A DNA stretch of 52,814 nucleotides from Chloroflexota bacterium (GCA_016210485.1 JACQUD010000014.1:1-52814); one strand, 5' to 3'; counted from the first letter of the stretch, positions 1 to 10,205 are shown. Made by a program: numbers and translations. Notes: a model not told the origin generated them from the sequence alone.

Positions 1-1
1 C

Positions 2-466
2 CTTGCACTCAAGCCCCATGAGCTGGCAGCCGAGCGACAGCGCGCTGCCCCACTGGCCGGCCCCGGTCTCGGTGGTCAGCCGCTTCACCCCTTCTTTCTT
101 GTTGTAGTAGGCCTGGGCCACGGCGGTGTTGGGCTTGTGGCTCCCCGCGGGGCTGACCCCCTCCCACTTGTAGTAGATGCGGGCCGGGGTATCCAGGGCC
201 TTCTCCCAACGCCGGGCACGATAGAGGGGGGTGGGCCGCCACAGCTTGTATATCTCCTGAACCTCCTCGGGGATGTCTATGTAGCGCTCCTGGCTCACCT
301 CCTGCTGGATGAGGGCCATGGGGAAGAGGGGGGCCAGGTCCTGGGGCCCTATGGGTTTGCCTGTGCCGGGGTGGATGACTGGGGGCAAGGGTGAAGGGAG
401 GTCTGGCTGGACATTATACCAGCGAGTCGGCATATCCTTTTCGGCTAGCATGATCTTGGTCTCCAT
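2..466 (-). CDS. TrpB2-type tryptophan synthase beta-like protein, partial (runs off the left edge)
   Basis: Minus-strand reading from ATG at 466: [39 protein letters not shown]...[79 protein letters not shown]; characteristic of the long TrpB2 family. Absent from the ORF track because it is open at the edge. Confidence 0.85.
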   Translation of the reverse strand, partial: METKIMLAEKDMPTRWYNVQPDLPSPLPPVIHPGTGKPIGPQDLAPLFPMALIQQEVSQERYIDIPEEVQEIYKLWRPTPLYRARRWEKALDTPARIYYKWEGVSPAGSHKPNTAVAQAYYNKKEGVKRLTTETGAGQWGSALSLGCQLMGLECK

Positions 467-533
467 GACGCCTCCTTGATTGTTATTTCAAGTTAGGTTA
501 TTGGCTACTTGATAAACCCGGAGCCACTAGTGC

Positions 534-860
534 CTACCTATAGCGCACACCCTTGGGGCGAGGCATTATTTCTCGCTCAACAGGATGCCCCGCCAAATCT
601 GTTCGAACGAGCGTAATCTCCTGCCACCATTGGTCTGGGTCGTACTTAGCATGGAGCCAGTGAACGTCATGCTCGGTGAACCCGCCTGCGATTCCACGGC
701 TTTGTAACAAATAAAATCCCCCCTTCTTCCAAACCCATACAGTAGGATCGTGGGTATGCTTCCCACACTCACAGCGAAAACGGCCTACTAATACCCACCC
801 ACCCCGTATCTTCGTGCCAAGCGTGACATCCTTTGGGTCGACAGTAATGAAATTGCTCAT
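534..860 (-). CDS. Hypothetical protein, about 108 aa, with a C-x-C-x-x-H motif
   Basis: In-frame ATG at 860 within the longer 534..1541 frame: MSNFITVDPKDVTLGTKIRGGWVLVGRFRCECGKHTHDP...KGVRYR; lies between trpA and trpB2. Confidence 0.5.
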   Translation of the reverse strand: MSNFITVDPKDVTLGTKIRGGWVLVGRFRCECGKHTHDPTVWVWKKGGFYLLQSRGIAGGFTEHDVHWLHAKYDPDQWWQEITLVRTDLAGHPVEREIMPRPKGVRYR

Positions 861-877
861 GTTTGGTCTTCCTGTGG

Positions 878-1660
878 TTATCCTCTGATGGAGTCCAGGG
901 CTTTCCGCAGGCCTAGGGCGAAGGACTTTAGCTTCTCCAAGGGCTGTGGCTCCTCCAGGAGTTGGACCAGGCGGCTGCCTACCACCACCCCATCGGCCAC
1001 TCGGGCCACCCGCTTGGCCTGCTCCGGCCCAGCTATGCCGAAGCCCACGCATAATGGCAGGGACGTCTCCGGCCTCACCCGCGCTACGAATTGCTCCAGC
1101 TCTGGGGGCAGCGCCTCCCTGGGGCCGGTGACCCCGGTAAGGGATACCAGGTAGATGAAGCCCCGGGAATGCTGGGCCACCAGCCTCACCCGCTCCCGGG
1201 TGGAGGTGGGGGCCAGGAGGTAGACCATGTCCAGGCCGTTGTTCTTGGCCTCTGCCTCCAGGTTCTCTCCCTCCTCCGGGGGTAGGTCTACCATGAGGAA
1301 ACCGTTCACGCCAGCCTCCCGGCAGGCGGCACAGAAGGCCTTTTGCCCCAGGGCGAGGATGGGATTGTAGTAGCTCATGAACAGGAGTGGGATATTTGCC
1401 CTTCCCCTCAATAGGGCCGCCGCCTCCAGGCAGCGCCGGGGGGTGATGCCGCCCTCCAGGGCCGCCTGGGATGCCCGCTGGATGGTGGTGCCGTCGGCCA
1501 GGGGGTCGGAGAAGGGGATGCCCAGCTCCAGGATGTCGCATCCGGACTCGGCCAGGACCGCCGCTGCCTCCAGGCTCATCTCCAGGGTGGGGTAGCCCAG
1601 GGTCAGGTAGCCGATGAAGGCGGGGCGACCCTTCTTGAAGGCAGATGAGATGCGACTCAT
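878..1660 (-). CDS. trpA: Tryptophan synthase alpha subunit
   Basis: [50 protein letters not shown]...; overlaps trpB stop by 4 nt. Confidence 0.95.
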   Translation of the reverse strand: MSRISSAFKKGRPAFIGYLTLGYPTLEMSLEAAAVLAESGCDILELGIPFSDPLADGTTIQRASQAALEGGITPRRCLEAAALLRGRANIPLLFMSYYNPILALGQKAFCAACREAGVNGFLMVDLPPEEGENLEAEAKNNGLDMVYLLAPTSTRERVRLVAQHSRGFIYLVSLTGVTGPREALPPELEQFVARVRPETSLPLCVGFGIAGPEQAKRVARVADGVVVGSRLVQLLEEPQPLEKLKSFALGLRKALDSIRG

Positions 1661-2847
1661 AGCGTTATCCCCAGCGCATTGGCCACCACTTGCATATCCT
1701 TGTCGCCCCGGCCCGAGAGATTGACTATGATGAGCTCCTCTTTGAACCGCTCCCTGGCGAGTTGGGCCGCATAGTAAAGGGCGTGGGCCGACTCCAGGGC
1801 GGGGATGATGCCCTCAGCCCGGCACAGGAGCTGGAAGCCCTCCAGGGCCTGGGAGTCGGTCACTCCTACGTAAGTGGCCCGCCCCGTATCCTTGAGATAA
1901 GCGTGCTCCGGCCCCACGCCGGGGTAGTCCAGGCCAGCGGAGATGCTGTGGGTGGGGCGCACCTGTCCCGCCTCGTCCTGGAGCAGATAGGAGCGGGAGC
2001 CGTGGAGCACCCCTGGAGCGCCCGCCATCAAGGAGGCGGAGTGCTCTCCGGTCTCCAGGCCTCGCCCCGCCGCCTCCACCCCGATGAGTTTCACTGCCTC
2101 GTCCTGTAAGAAGGGGTAGAAGATGCCTATAGCGTTGGAGCCTCCGCCGACGCAGGCCACGATGTAGTCCGGCAGGCGGCCCCAGGCCGCCATAACCTGC
2201 TCCCGGGCCTCCTTGCCGATGATGGCCTGGAAGTCCCGCACCATCATGGGGTAGGGGTGGGGTCCCACCACTGAGCCTATGAGGTAGTAGGTGGTCTGAA
2301 CATTGCTCACCCAGTCGCGCATGGCCTCGTTGATGGCGTCCTTCAGGGTGCGGCTCCCCGAGGCCACCGGCCTCACCTCGGCTCCCAGGAGCTTCATACG
2401 AAAGACGTTGAGGGACTGGCGCTGGATGTCCTCCTCCCCCATGTAGACGATGCACTCCAGGCCCAGCATGGCGCAGGCGGTGGCCGCAGCCACCCCGTGC
2501 TGGCCGGCCCCCGTCTCGGCGATGATGCGCCTCTTGCCCATAGCATAGGCCAGGAGCGCCTGGCCCAGGGCGTTGTTTATCTTGTGAGCGCCGGTGTGGG
2601 CCAGGTCCTCTCTCTTGACCAATATCTGTGCCCCGCCCAACTGCTGGGAGAGGTGGTGGGCATGGTATAGGGGAGTGGGCCGCCCGGCATAGTCTTTACA
2701 TAATGCATGGAAGCGACTCCAGAAGGCAGGCTCAGCGGAGGCCCGAGCGTAGGCCGTCTCCAGCTCCTGGAGAGCGGGCATGAGGACCTCGGGGACAAAC
2801 TTCCCGCCGTAATCTCCAAATCTTCCCTTTTTATCCGGCAGTGGCAA
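1657..2847 (-). CDS. trpB: Tryptophan synthase beta subunit (TrpB1 type)
   Basis: [26 protein letters not shown]...[39 protein letters not shown]. Start placed at TTG 2847 behind AGGAGG; the track start at 2904 lies inside the T-box leader. Confidence 0.93.
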   Translation of the reverse strand: MPLPDKKGRFGDYGGKFVPEVLMPALQELETAYARASAEPAFWSRFHALCKDYAGRPTPLYHAHHLSQQLGGAQILVKREDLAHTGAHKINNALGQALLAYAMGKRRIIAETGAGQHGVAAATACAMLGLECIVYMGEEDIQRQSLNVFRMKLLGAEVRPVASGSRTLKDAINEAMRDWVSNVQTTYYLIGSVVGPHPYPMMVRDFQAIIGKEAREQVMAAWGRLPDYIVACVGGGSNAIGIFYPFLQDEAVKLIGVEAAGRGLETGEHSASLMAGAPGVLHGSRSYLLQDEAGQVRPTHSISAGLDYPGVGPEHAYLKDTGRATYVGVTDSQALEGFQLLCRAEGIIPALESAHALYYAAQLARERFKEELIIVNLSGRGDKDMQVVANALGITL

Positions 2848-2860
2848 AGGCTTCCTCCTG

Positions 2861-2894
2861 AAACACAAACTCCCGCCCCCCATAGGGGCGGGAG
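2861..2894 (-). terminator. Intrinsic terminator of the trp T-box
   Basis: Perfect 10-bp arms CTCCCGCCCC / GGGGCGGGAG (2870-2879 / 2885-2894), followed on the minus strand by TTTGTGTTT. Confidence 0.8.
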
Positions 2895-3165
2895 TGAAAC
2901 CCACGGTGCCACCCTACTTCTCCGATCACTGAAACGGTATCGGAGCTCTCGTTGCGAGCACGGCCCCGACCTATCGGGGCGATGCCATAGGCTATGATGA
3001 CGGTGCCCCTCCGGCAATGCCTACTGAGACCTTGTGTCTGTTCGGGTTGCGGCTCCCGGGCCCATTCAACCGCTGCGCCAGCATCGGGCTTTCACCTTAC
3101 CCCGACTCTCTGGGCCTCGCTGACGGCCTACTACTCCCGTTCTCAGCCTTTGATTTATTGAATTG
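2868..3165 (-). promoter_or_regulatory. T-box leader (tryptophan-responsive, UGG specifier) upstream of trpB
   Basis: Minus strand: GGGAGTAGTAGG ... AGAGAGTCGGGGTAAGGTGAAAGCCCGA ... GAA-TGG-GCCCGGGAG (specifier TGG at 3064-3062) ... AGTAGG ... AGGGTGGCACCGTGGG T-box sequence, then a terminator hairpin. Confidence 0.88.
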
Positions 3166-3170
3166 CAATC

Positions 3171-3199
3171 AACATATCATCAAGGGGAAGGATTGTCAA
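3171..3199 (-). promoter_or_regulatory. Sigma70-type promoter of the trp T-box transcript
   Basis: Minus strand TTGACA (3199-3194), 17-nt spacer, TATGTT (3176-3171). Confidence 0.65.
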
Positions 3200-3297
3200 C
3201 GCCGCCCTGCTTATTGTGTTATATTTTAGGAGATTGCCTATACCCAAGCAGCGGTATGGAAGAAAACCACGGCCCCATGAGCTAGAGGAGGAGTAGA

Positions 3298-3687
3298 ATG
3301 ACCTACCCCATAAACCACGTGCACATAAAGTCAGCGGACCCCAAGAAGTCAGCCCAGTGGTGGCAGAAGCACTTCGGAGCCAAGATTACGGAGGAGGTAG
3401 AGGCCTTGCCGGGGACCAGAACCATACGCATGGCAGTGGAAGGCAACACCCGGCTGTTCATCTCCACACAACCAACAGGACAAACCCTGCCCCGAGGCTC
3501 CGCTGAGCTTCATCTGGGGCTGGAGCACTTTGGCTTCGACGTGCCCGATTTGGCCAAGGAACTGGAGCGGCTGGAGAAGGCAGGGGTGAAGATCCGCCGC
3601 CCCCTGACTACTATCCCTGGTGGCTTGAAGCTCGCCTTCGTCGAGGCGCCCGACGATGTGTTGGTGGAGTTAGTAGAGACACGCTAG
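3298..3687 (+). CDS. VOC/glyoxalase superfamily protein
   Basis: INHVHIKSADPKKSAQWWQKHFGAKI...HFGFDVPDLAKELERLEKAGVKI...FVEAPDDVLVELVE. Confidence 0.85.
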   Translation: MTYPINHVHIKSADPKKSAQWWQKHFGAKITEEVEALPGTRTIRMAVEGNTRLFISTQPTGQTLPRGSAELHLGLEHFGFDVPDLAKELERLEKAGVKIRRPLTTIPGGLKLAFVEAPDDVLVELVETR

Positions 3688-3842
3688 AGTAAAACCCTTC
3701 TTTGGAACTATCCGGGGCTGCCCTGGCAGTGCCCCACGCAAATCGGCCTGCCCCGGAGCATAGCATGTCCCGCCAGCCCTGAGCCCCAACTTTCATGCCT
3801 CGGGACAGCCCTATTGCACGATGCTCTCCACAGGGGCTTACC

Positions 3843-3872
3843 TTGACATCGAACTAGCGCTATTCCTATCAT
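3843..3872 (+). promoter_or_regulatory. Promoter upstream of rnc
   Basis: TTGACA (3843-3848), 18-nt spacer, TATCAT (3867-3872). Confidence 0.55.
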
Positions 3873-3890
3873 GAGCAAAAAGGAAAATGT

Positions 3891-4592
3891 TTGCCTGATC
3901 TCCAAAACCTTCAGGAGCGGCTCCGAGTAAAGTTCAAGGACATCTCTCTCCTCCAGCTAGCCCTCGTCCACCGCTCCTATGTCCACGAAAATCCGGGCCA
4001 GCCCCAAGGGACCAACGAAAGGCTGGAGTTCCTGGGAGATGCCATCCTGGGGTCAGCCACCGCTGATAAGCTCTATCGACAACACGCGGATCTCTCGGAG
4101 GGCGAGCTAACTCAGCTGCGCTCGGCCCTGGTGCGCCAGGAGACGCTGGCCCGCGTGGCCCTCTCCCTGGGTTTAGGGCAGTTCCTTTATCTGGGACGGG
4201 GGGAGGAGATAAGCGGCGGTCGGAAGCGCCATCGCAATTTGGCCTGCGCCCTGGAGGCTGTGATAGGTGCGGTCTTCCTGGACCAGGGCCATCAGGCGGC
4301 GCAGAGGCTGGTAATGCGGCTGCTCAAGGGGGAGCTGGAACGAACCCTTCGGGAGTGGGATGTAGAGGACTACAAGTCTTTGCTTCAGATGGAGGCCCAG
4401 GCCCGGTGGCGGCTCAACCCTGTATATCGGGTGGTGAAGACCAGCGGCCTTCCCCATGAGCGGCAGTTCTCTGTAGAGGTCAGGGCTGGAGATAAGGTCA
4501 AAGGCACGGGCCGGGGCAAGAGCCGCAAAGTGGCGGAGAAGGCGGCAGCCAAAGCTGCTTTGAAGCGCGTTAAAATCCAGGCGGCGACCTGA
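3891..4592 (+). CDS. rnc: Ribonuclease III
   Basis: LALVHRSYVHEN...NERLEFLGDAILGSATADKLY...LEAVIGAVFLDQG plus C-terminal dsRBD; TTG start. Confidence 0.95.
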   Translation: MPDLQNLQERLRVKFKDISLLQLALVHRSYVHENPGQPQGTNERLEFLGDAILGSATADKLYRQHADLSEGELTQLRSALVRQETLARVALSLGLGQFLYLGRGEEISGGRKRHRNLACALEAVIGAVFLDQGHQAAQRLVMRLLKGELERTLREWDVEDYKSLLQMEAQARWRLNPVYRVVKTSGLPHERQFSVEVRAGDKVKGTGRGKSRKVAEKAAAKAALKRVKIQAAT

Positions 4593-5494
4593 TGGAAAAG
4601 ATGGAGAGGAGCCTCAGGCCCACCAGGGAAACCTGGTTTCGCCGCATATCCGGCCTGTTCCAGCGTCGAGAGCTGGACTCATCCCTTTGGGATGAACTGG
4701 AGGAGTTGCTCCTGGGCGCCGATGTTGGCCTGGCTACTACTGCGAAGCTCATAGCGTCGGTGCGAGGCAGGGCCAAGGCTGAACGCATGGCGGAGCCGGG
4801 CCAAGTGCGCCGCGCTCTCCAGGAGGAGATGGTGCGCCTGCTCCAGGTGTCTCATCCCGTGCCTGCGGCATCCTCGAGTCCTCGAGTGCTCCTGGTAGTA
4901 GGGGTCAACGGGACAGGGAAGACCACCAGCATCGCCAAGCTAGCCTATCGACTGAGGCAGGAAGGGAATGGCGTCCTCTTGGCCGCTGCAGACACCTTCC
5001 GAGCGGCGGCCATAGAGCAGCTCCAGGCCTGGGCGAGCAGGCTGGGCGTAGAGGTCATCGCCCACGGGGCCGGGGGCGACCCGGGGGCAGTGGTTTTCGA
5101 TGCTATTCAGGCGGCGCGCAGCCGCGGGCTGGACGCTGTCCTCGTAGATACGGCAGGACGACTGCACACCAAGTATAATCTCATGGAGGAGTTGAAGAAG
5201 CTGCGCCGGGTCATAGAGAAGGCCGGCTCCGGCCTCTCTACGGAGGTGCTGCTGGTCCTGGACGCCACCACGGGTCAGAACGGCCTGCTCCAGGCGCAAC
5301 ATTTCACCCAGGCGGTGGGGGTTTCCAGCGTCCTTCTGGCCAAGGTGGATGGCACCGCCAAGGGTGGCATAGTGCTGGCCATCACCGACCAGCTAGTCCT
5401 CCCCATACGCTTCCTGGGGACGGGGGAAGGATTGGAGGACCTGGCCGACTTCCGCCCCGATGAGTTCGTGAAAGCTCTCTTCTCCGGAGATTAG
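4592..5494 (+). CDS. ftsY: Signal recognition particle receptor FtsY
   Basis: [20 protein letters not shown]...[17 protein letters not shown]...[18 protein letters not shown]...[18 protein letters not shown]. Confidence 0.96.
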   Translation: MEKMERSLRPTRETWFRRISGLFQRRELDSSLWDELEELLLGADVGLATTAKLIASVRGRAKAERMAEPGQVRRALQEEMVRLLQVSHPVPAASSSPRVLLVVGVNGTGKTTSIAKLAYRLRQEGNGVLLAAADTFRAAAIEQLQAWASRLGVEVIAHGAGGDPGAVVFDAIQAARSRGLDAVLVDTAGRLHTKYNLMEELKKLRRVIEKAGSGLSTEVLLVLDATTGQNGLLQAQHFTQAVGVSSVLLAKVDGTAKGGIVLAITDQLVLPIRFLGTGEGLEDLADFRPDEFVKALFSGD

Positions 5495-5515
5495 CTCACG
5501 AGATAAAGAGCTGAG

Positions 5516-7831
5516 ATGTTGCCTGTAGCCTTATGGTGGCTCTGGGCCGAGGTCCTCGGCCTGGTGATGCTGCCTTTCACCTTCGCCCTCTTCCGCAACC
5601 TTCCCGACCGCGGCTATGCCTTCTCCAAGGCCGTGGGCCTGCTGACCTTGGGCTACCTTCTATGGCTGGCGGGAAGCCTACATATCTTGCCTAATACAAG
5701 TCTCTCCATATTCCTGCTTTTGGCCCTCCTGGCAGCCGGCTCGGCCTTTCTCCTGCACCGAAGGGTCGGCGATTTTCTGGCTATCATGCGAGGCCAGATC
5801 GGCTATATCCTGGCGGCAGAGGCCGTCTTCGCCACCTTTTTCCTGGGCTGGGCCTTGCTCAGAGCCTATACCCCCTCCATCGCTCACACCGAGCAGCCCA
5901 TGGACTTCGCCTTCCTCAACGCCACCTACAGGAGCCGCTATTTCCCGCCCCTGGACCCCTGGCTCAGCGGATTCTCCATCAGCTACTACTACTTCGGCTA
6001 TCTCTTATCGGCCATGATGTCCAAGCTCACGGGGATTGCCCCGGCCTATGGCTATAACCTGGCTCTGGCTCTCTTCGCCGCCCTGGCCGCCCTGGGGGCC
6101 TTCGGCCTGGTCTACAACCTGGTGCGCCGGCCGGACGGTTCCTTCCGCAGGGCGGTGGCCTTTGGTATAGTGGCGGCGGCCCTTCTCCTAGTGGTGAGCA
6201 ATCTGGAGGGAGTGCTGGAGCTGATTTATGCCCGGGGTTGGGGGCCGCCCCGAGGGTGGGAGATACTGGGCATCAGCGGTTTGAATGCACCCTACACCAG
6301 CCCTCATTGGTATCCTGCAGAACACTGGTGGTGGTGGCGGGCCACTCGAATCCTGGATGGAGGGTCCACCATATCGGAGTTCCCCTTCTTCAGCTTCATG
6401 CTGGGCGACCTCCATCCCCACGTCATGGCCCTGCCCTTCACACTGGTGACCCTGGGGATGGGCGTCAACCTCTTCTTCGAGCCGGCCTGGGCCCGTATCA
6501 GACCCCACCTCCCCTATCTCCTGGCCCTCTGCCTGGCGCTGGGGGGGCTGGCCTTCATAAATGTATGGGACTTCCCCACTTACTTCGTCCTTATCCTGGG
6601 CCTCCTTCTCCTTCGAACCTATCTGGGCGCGAGGGCCTCTTTCCCCTGGCGTCGCTCTCTGGCGCTCTTCGGGATTATCCTGGCGGGGTCTCTGGTGTTA
6701 TATCTGCCTTACTATCTGACAGCCCGGGGCCTGTTCGCCAAGGGCATCCTGCCTGCGGTGACCCAGGAAAGCAGCCCCTTCCAGCTTTTTCTGATATGGG
6801 GCCTGTTCCTCTTCATCGCTCTCTCCTTCCTGGGCATCCAGTCCGGCGCCCTGCGCCGTGCCGGGGCGCTCAAGGTGAGAGGCTTCCTGACCAGCACCTA
6901 CCCCTTCTGGGCGCTCCTGGGCCTATGGCTGGCAGCAGCGACAGCTTATATCCTGGTAAGAGGGGAAGGAGGGGGCTGGGACTTGATGATAAAGATGGGA
7001 CAGGTCCTGCCCTGGCTGGCCATCCTTTCTCTAGCCCTCTTCCTGATTCGAGCCAGGCTGAGGCGGGCCCGGGAAGGGTGGGGCGATGACAGCTCATTCA
7101 TGGCGTTGCTGCTGCTCTTTCTGGGCTTCCTTATCATCGCCGGGGTGGAGCTTTTCTTTGTCCTGGACGTCTTCGGCAATCGGATGAACACTGTGTTCAA
7201 GCTCCACTATCAGGCCTGGACGCTCCTTGCCTTGGCTTCAGGGTTCGGGCTATACTACATCAGCCATGCCTGGGCCGGGTTGGGTCGAAGTCTGGGTCGG
7301 GGGCTGTGGTGGGCAGGGCTGGGCCTATTTCTGGTGGCCTCCCTGGCCTATACTTTCGCTGCCCCCTGGACCAAGACAGGGGCCTTCGCCGGCCCCCCAA
7401 CATTGAACGGCCTGTCCCAACTAGAGAGAGAGGAGCCGGAGAAATACCGGGCCATCCAGTGGTTGAACGAGAACGTCTCAGGGGCACCGGTCATCCTGAC
7501 AGCGCCCAGCAATGAGTGGGACTACTCCGCCATCATGGTATCCGCCAGCACCGGCTTGCCCACAGTCCTGGGCTGGCCGGACCATGAGCTCCAGTGGCGG
7601 GGCTCCCGGAAGCTGTTCCTGGGGCGTCGGGAGGATATGGACCTTATTTACGCCACGCAGGACGTGGCCCTGGCGAGGCAGCTTTTGAAGAAGTATAGCG
7701 TGCGCTATATCTATGTGGGGCCCGAGGAGAGGCGAAGGTATGGAGCCGAGTCCCTGGCCAAGTTCGATGCTTTCCTGGAGGTAGCCTATCCCAGCGACGG
7801 GGTGACCATTTACAGGGTGGTGGAGGGCTAG
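5516..7831 (+). CDS. DUF2298 (Chlor_Arch_YYY) polytopic membrane protein, standalone
   Basis: EQPMDFAFLNATYRSRYFPPLDPWLSGFSISYYYFGYLLSAMMSKLTGI...EFPFFSFMLGDLHPHVMALPFTLV...FGNRMNTVFKLHYQAW; many TM segments. Confidence 0.88.
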   Translation: MLPVALWWLWAEVLGLVMLPFTFALFRNLPDRGYAFSKAVGLLTLGYLLWLAGSLHILPNTSLSIFLLLALLAAGSAFLLHRRVGDFLAIMRGQIGYILAAEAVFATFFLGWALLRAYTPSIAHTEQPMDFAFLNATYRSRYFPPLDPWLSGFSISYYYFGYLLSAMMSKLTGIAPAYGYNLALALFAALAALGAFGLVYNLVRRPDGSFRRAVAFGIVAAALLLVVSNLEGVLELIYARGWGPPRGWEILGISGLNAPYTSPHWYPAEHWWWWRATRILDGGSTISEFPFFSFMLGDLHPHVMALPFTLVTLGMGVNLFFEPAWARIRPHLPYLLALCLALGGLAFINVWDFPTYFVLILGLLLLRTYLGARASFPWRRSLALFGIILAGSLVLYLPYYLTARGLFAKGILPAVTQESSPFQLFLIWGLFLFIALSFLGIQSGALRRAGALKVRGFLTSTYPFWALLGLWLAAATAYILVRGEGGGWDLMIKMGQVLPWLAILSLALFLIRARLRRAREGWGDDSSFMALLLLFLGFLIIAGVELFFVLDVFGNRMNTVFKLHYQAWTLLALASGFGLYYISHAWAGLGRSLGRGLWWAGLGLFLVASLAYTFAAPWTKTGAFAGPPTLNGLSQLEREEPEKYRAIQWLNENVSGAPVILTAPSNEWDYSAIMVSASTGLPTVLGWPDHELQWRGSRKLFLGRREDMDLIYATQDVALARQLLKKYSVRYIYVGPEERRRYGAESLAKFDAFLEVAYPSDGVTIYRVVEG

Positions 7832-7832
7832 G

Positions 7833-9842
7833 GTGGCCTCCGCTATCTGGGGACGCCTCAAGGCGAGGTGGGGCTGGGAGTCATTTCTCTATCTCGTCAT
7901 TCTCTCCCTGGCCGCAGGGCTTCGCCTCTGGGACCTGGGGTCCAAGACCCTCCATCACGATGAAAGCCTCCACGCCTACTTTAGCTGGCTCCTATCCGAG
8001 GGGCGGGGTTACCAGCACGACCCCATGATGCACGGCCCCTTCCTCTTCGAGGGCACGGCCTTCCTCTTCAAAATCTTCGGCGATAGGGACTACACAGTCC
8101 GCCTCCTCCAGGCCCTCTTCGGCATCGGCCTGGTGGGGTTGCCCTATTTCCTGAGGGACTACCTGGGACGGCGGGGTGCCCTCCTGGCCAGCCTCATGCT
8201 AGCTGTCTCCCCCTCTATGCTCTACGTAAGCCGCTACGCCCGCCATGATATGATTGCGGCCACCTGGGCTCTGGCCCTGGCGGTCTGCCTGTGGCGCTAC
8301 ATGAAAGACCCCAGGCCTCGCTATCTCTACATCGGCGCCGCCGTCCTAGCCCTGGGCTTCGCCTCCATGGAAGTAACCTTTATTTACGTCGCCATCTTCG
8401 GCAGTTTCCTGATAGCAGTGGCCACCCCGGAGCTTTGGAGGCAGGTCAGAAAGGGCTTCGAGTTTTTCGGCGTGTCCCCCCCTGCCGCATTTGCCGTGCT
8501 CCTGGGAACTCTGACCCTCCCCCTCCTCTCCGCCTTCAGCATTATTCCCTTCCGCTGGCTGGGTGTTGAGCTATCCAGTCTCCAGGATTATGCTCCCTAT
8601 CTGGGATGGAAGATAGGCATTGTAGTGGCCCTGTTGGCCCTCTCTGTGGCTGTGGCCTGGAGGTGGAATCTCCGGCGGTGGCTGGTGGCAGCCCTCATCT
8701 TCTGGGCTATATACCTGGTTTTCTATACCACTTTCTTCTCCAATATGCGAGGCTTCGCCACCGGCCTGTGGGGCTCAGTGGACTACTGGCTGGCCCAGCA
8801 CGATGTCCGACGAGGGGATCAGCCCTGGTATTACTACACCCTCCTCCTCTCCACCTACGAGTTCCTGCCCCTGCTTTTCGCCATGATAGGGGCCGTCTAT
8901 TTCACTTTGAAGGGCGACCTCTTCTCACGGTTTCTGGTCTTCTGGTCGGGGGGCAGCTTCGTCCTCTTCACATACGCCGGGGAGAAGATGCCCTGGCTGA
9001 TGGTGCACATGGCGTTGCCGCTCATCCTCCTGGCAGCCCGCTTCCTGGGGGACGCCTTGAGAGGTGAGGTGAGGTTAGAGAAGAGTTTGGGGATGGCCTC
9101 CCTGGCTGTTGTCCCATTGGCTATCAAGACTTCCTCGGTAGGGAGCTTCGATTTGCTCTGGATGTTGGCCGGGGTCTTGGGGGTGGCCCTGTACTTGATA
9201 TGGCGACGCCGAGCCTGGCCCTTGGCCCGGGGCCTGCTCTGGGCCCTCTTGAGCGCCCTATTGGTTTTGTCGGCCCTGGTGGCTCTGCGCCTCAGTTTTC
9301 AACTTCCTGACATCCCCAGGGAGCTCCTGGTCTACACCCAAAGCTCTCCCGATGTGAAGCGTATCAAGGGCGAGATAGACCGGCTGGCCCGGGAGACGGA
9401 GCAGGGCCAGGACCTGGAGATACGGGTGGACGGGGCTGACGGCTACGCCTGGCCCTGGGCCTGGTATCTTCGCGACTATAAGAAGGTGAACTACTCTTGC
9501 CTGGCCGCTGAGTCCGAGTCAGGGTGCTCCCCTCTGAAAGAGCCTCCGACCAGCTCTGTGGTGCTCCTCAATGCCAGGAATGAATCCCTAAACCGGGAGC
9601 AGCTTAAGGGCTATGCTGATGGGGTCACCTTCAGCCTGCGCTGGTGGTTCCCGGAATACTATCGGCAACAGAGCCTGCCCCGACTCCTCTTCGGGGTGCT
9701 AGACAGTAAGAAATGGGGGCCGTGGTGGGACTTCTTCTGGCGTCGGGAGCTCCTGGAGCCTATAGGCTCAGCGGATGCCATAGCCTACTTCCCTCAAGGC
9801 TTCAGCCTGAAAGTCCCTATGCCCAGCCAGGCATGGAGATGA
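7833..9842 (+). CDS. TIGR03663 family membrane glycosyltransferase-like protein (GT39/PMT-like)
   Basis: GTG start; LRLWDLGSKTLHHDESLHAYFSWLLSEGRGYQHDPMMHGPFLFEGTAFLFKIFGDRDYTVRLLQALFGI...SRYARHDMIAATWAL. Confidence 0.85.
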   Translation: MASAIWGRLKARWGWESFLYLVILSLAAGLRLWDLGSKTLHHDESLHAYFSWLLSEGRGYQHDPMMHGPFLFEGTAFLFKIFGDRDYTVRLLQALFGIGLVGLPYFLRDYLGRRGALLASLMLAVSPSMLYVSRYARHDMIAATWALALAVCLWRYMKDPRPRYLYIGAAVLALGFASMEVTFIYVAIFGSFLIAVATPELWRQVRKGFEFFGVSPPAAFAVLLGTLTLPLLSAFSIIPFRWLGVELSSLQDYAPYLGWKIGIVVALLALSVAVAWRWNLRRWLVAALIFWAIYLVFYTTFFSNMRGFATGLWGSVDYWLAQHDVRRGDQPWYYYTLLLSTYEFLPLLFAMIGAVYFTLKGDLFSRFLVFWSGGSFVLFTYAGEKMPWLMVHMALPLILLAARFLGDALRGEVRLEKSLGMASLAVVPLAIKTSSVGSFDLLWMLAGVLGVALYLIWRRRAWPLARGLLWALLSALLVLSALVALRLSFQLPDIPRELLVYTQSSPDVKRIKGEIDRLARETEQGQDLEIRVDGADGYAWPWAWYLRDYKKVNYSCLAAESESGCSPLKEPPTSSVVLLNARNESLNREQLKGYADGVTFSLRWWFPEYYRQQSLPRLLFGVLDSKKWGPWWDFFWRRELLEPIGSADAIAYFPQGFSLKVPMPSQAWR

Positions 9843-10205
9843 GAATGACCTTTGCCGATTCGCTTACCCTCCAGCTATAATGGCGTCAGGTCTGTCTTTA
9901 ACGAACTCCTCTGGGGATAACCGTTGCTTAGGCATAGTCTGACACAAATGAATCAGATTGGTGGGCTTCCAGGGGGAGGTATGCACTATGTCTAGGGTCC
10001 AGCCTCAAATTGAAATGGGGAATGTCAGCCAGATACTTGACAAAACTCATCAAAGGAAACATACTACGACTTGCCCAATTATATGAACCGCTAATACTAG
10101 AAATCTAGGGAATTCAGTAAATGGCCAAACCTAAACGAGAATAACTACGAACATAAAGTTATAGGATTGCGTGCGCCCAAATCAAGACATCAAAGGAGGA
10201 AGGCC

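Noticed and set aside
534-1541. 335-aa minus ORF spanning trpA
   Set aside because: Only the 534..860 part is plausible; the rest is an alternate frame of trpA.
1690-2109. 139-aa plus ORF over trpB
   Set aside because: Antisense to trpB with no homology cues.
3714-3735. GC-rich hairpin GGGGC-TGCC-CT-GGCA-GT-GCCCC between the VOC gene and rnc
   Set aside because: No T-tract and no recognisable RNA family; insufficient to call a terminator or ncRNA.
6238-7089. 283-aa plus-strand ORF within the DUF2298 gene
   Set aside because: Alternate frame inside a conserved membrane protein; Pro/Gly/Arg-rich nonsense-like translation.
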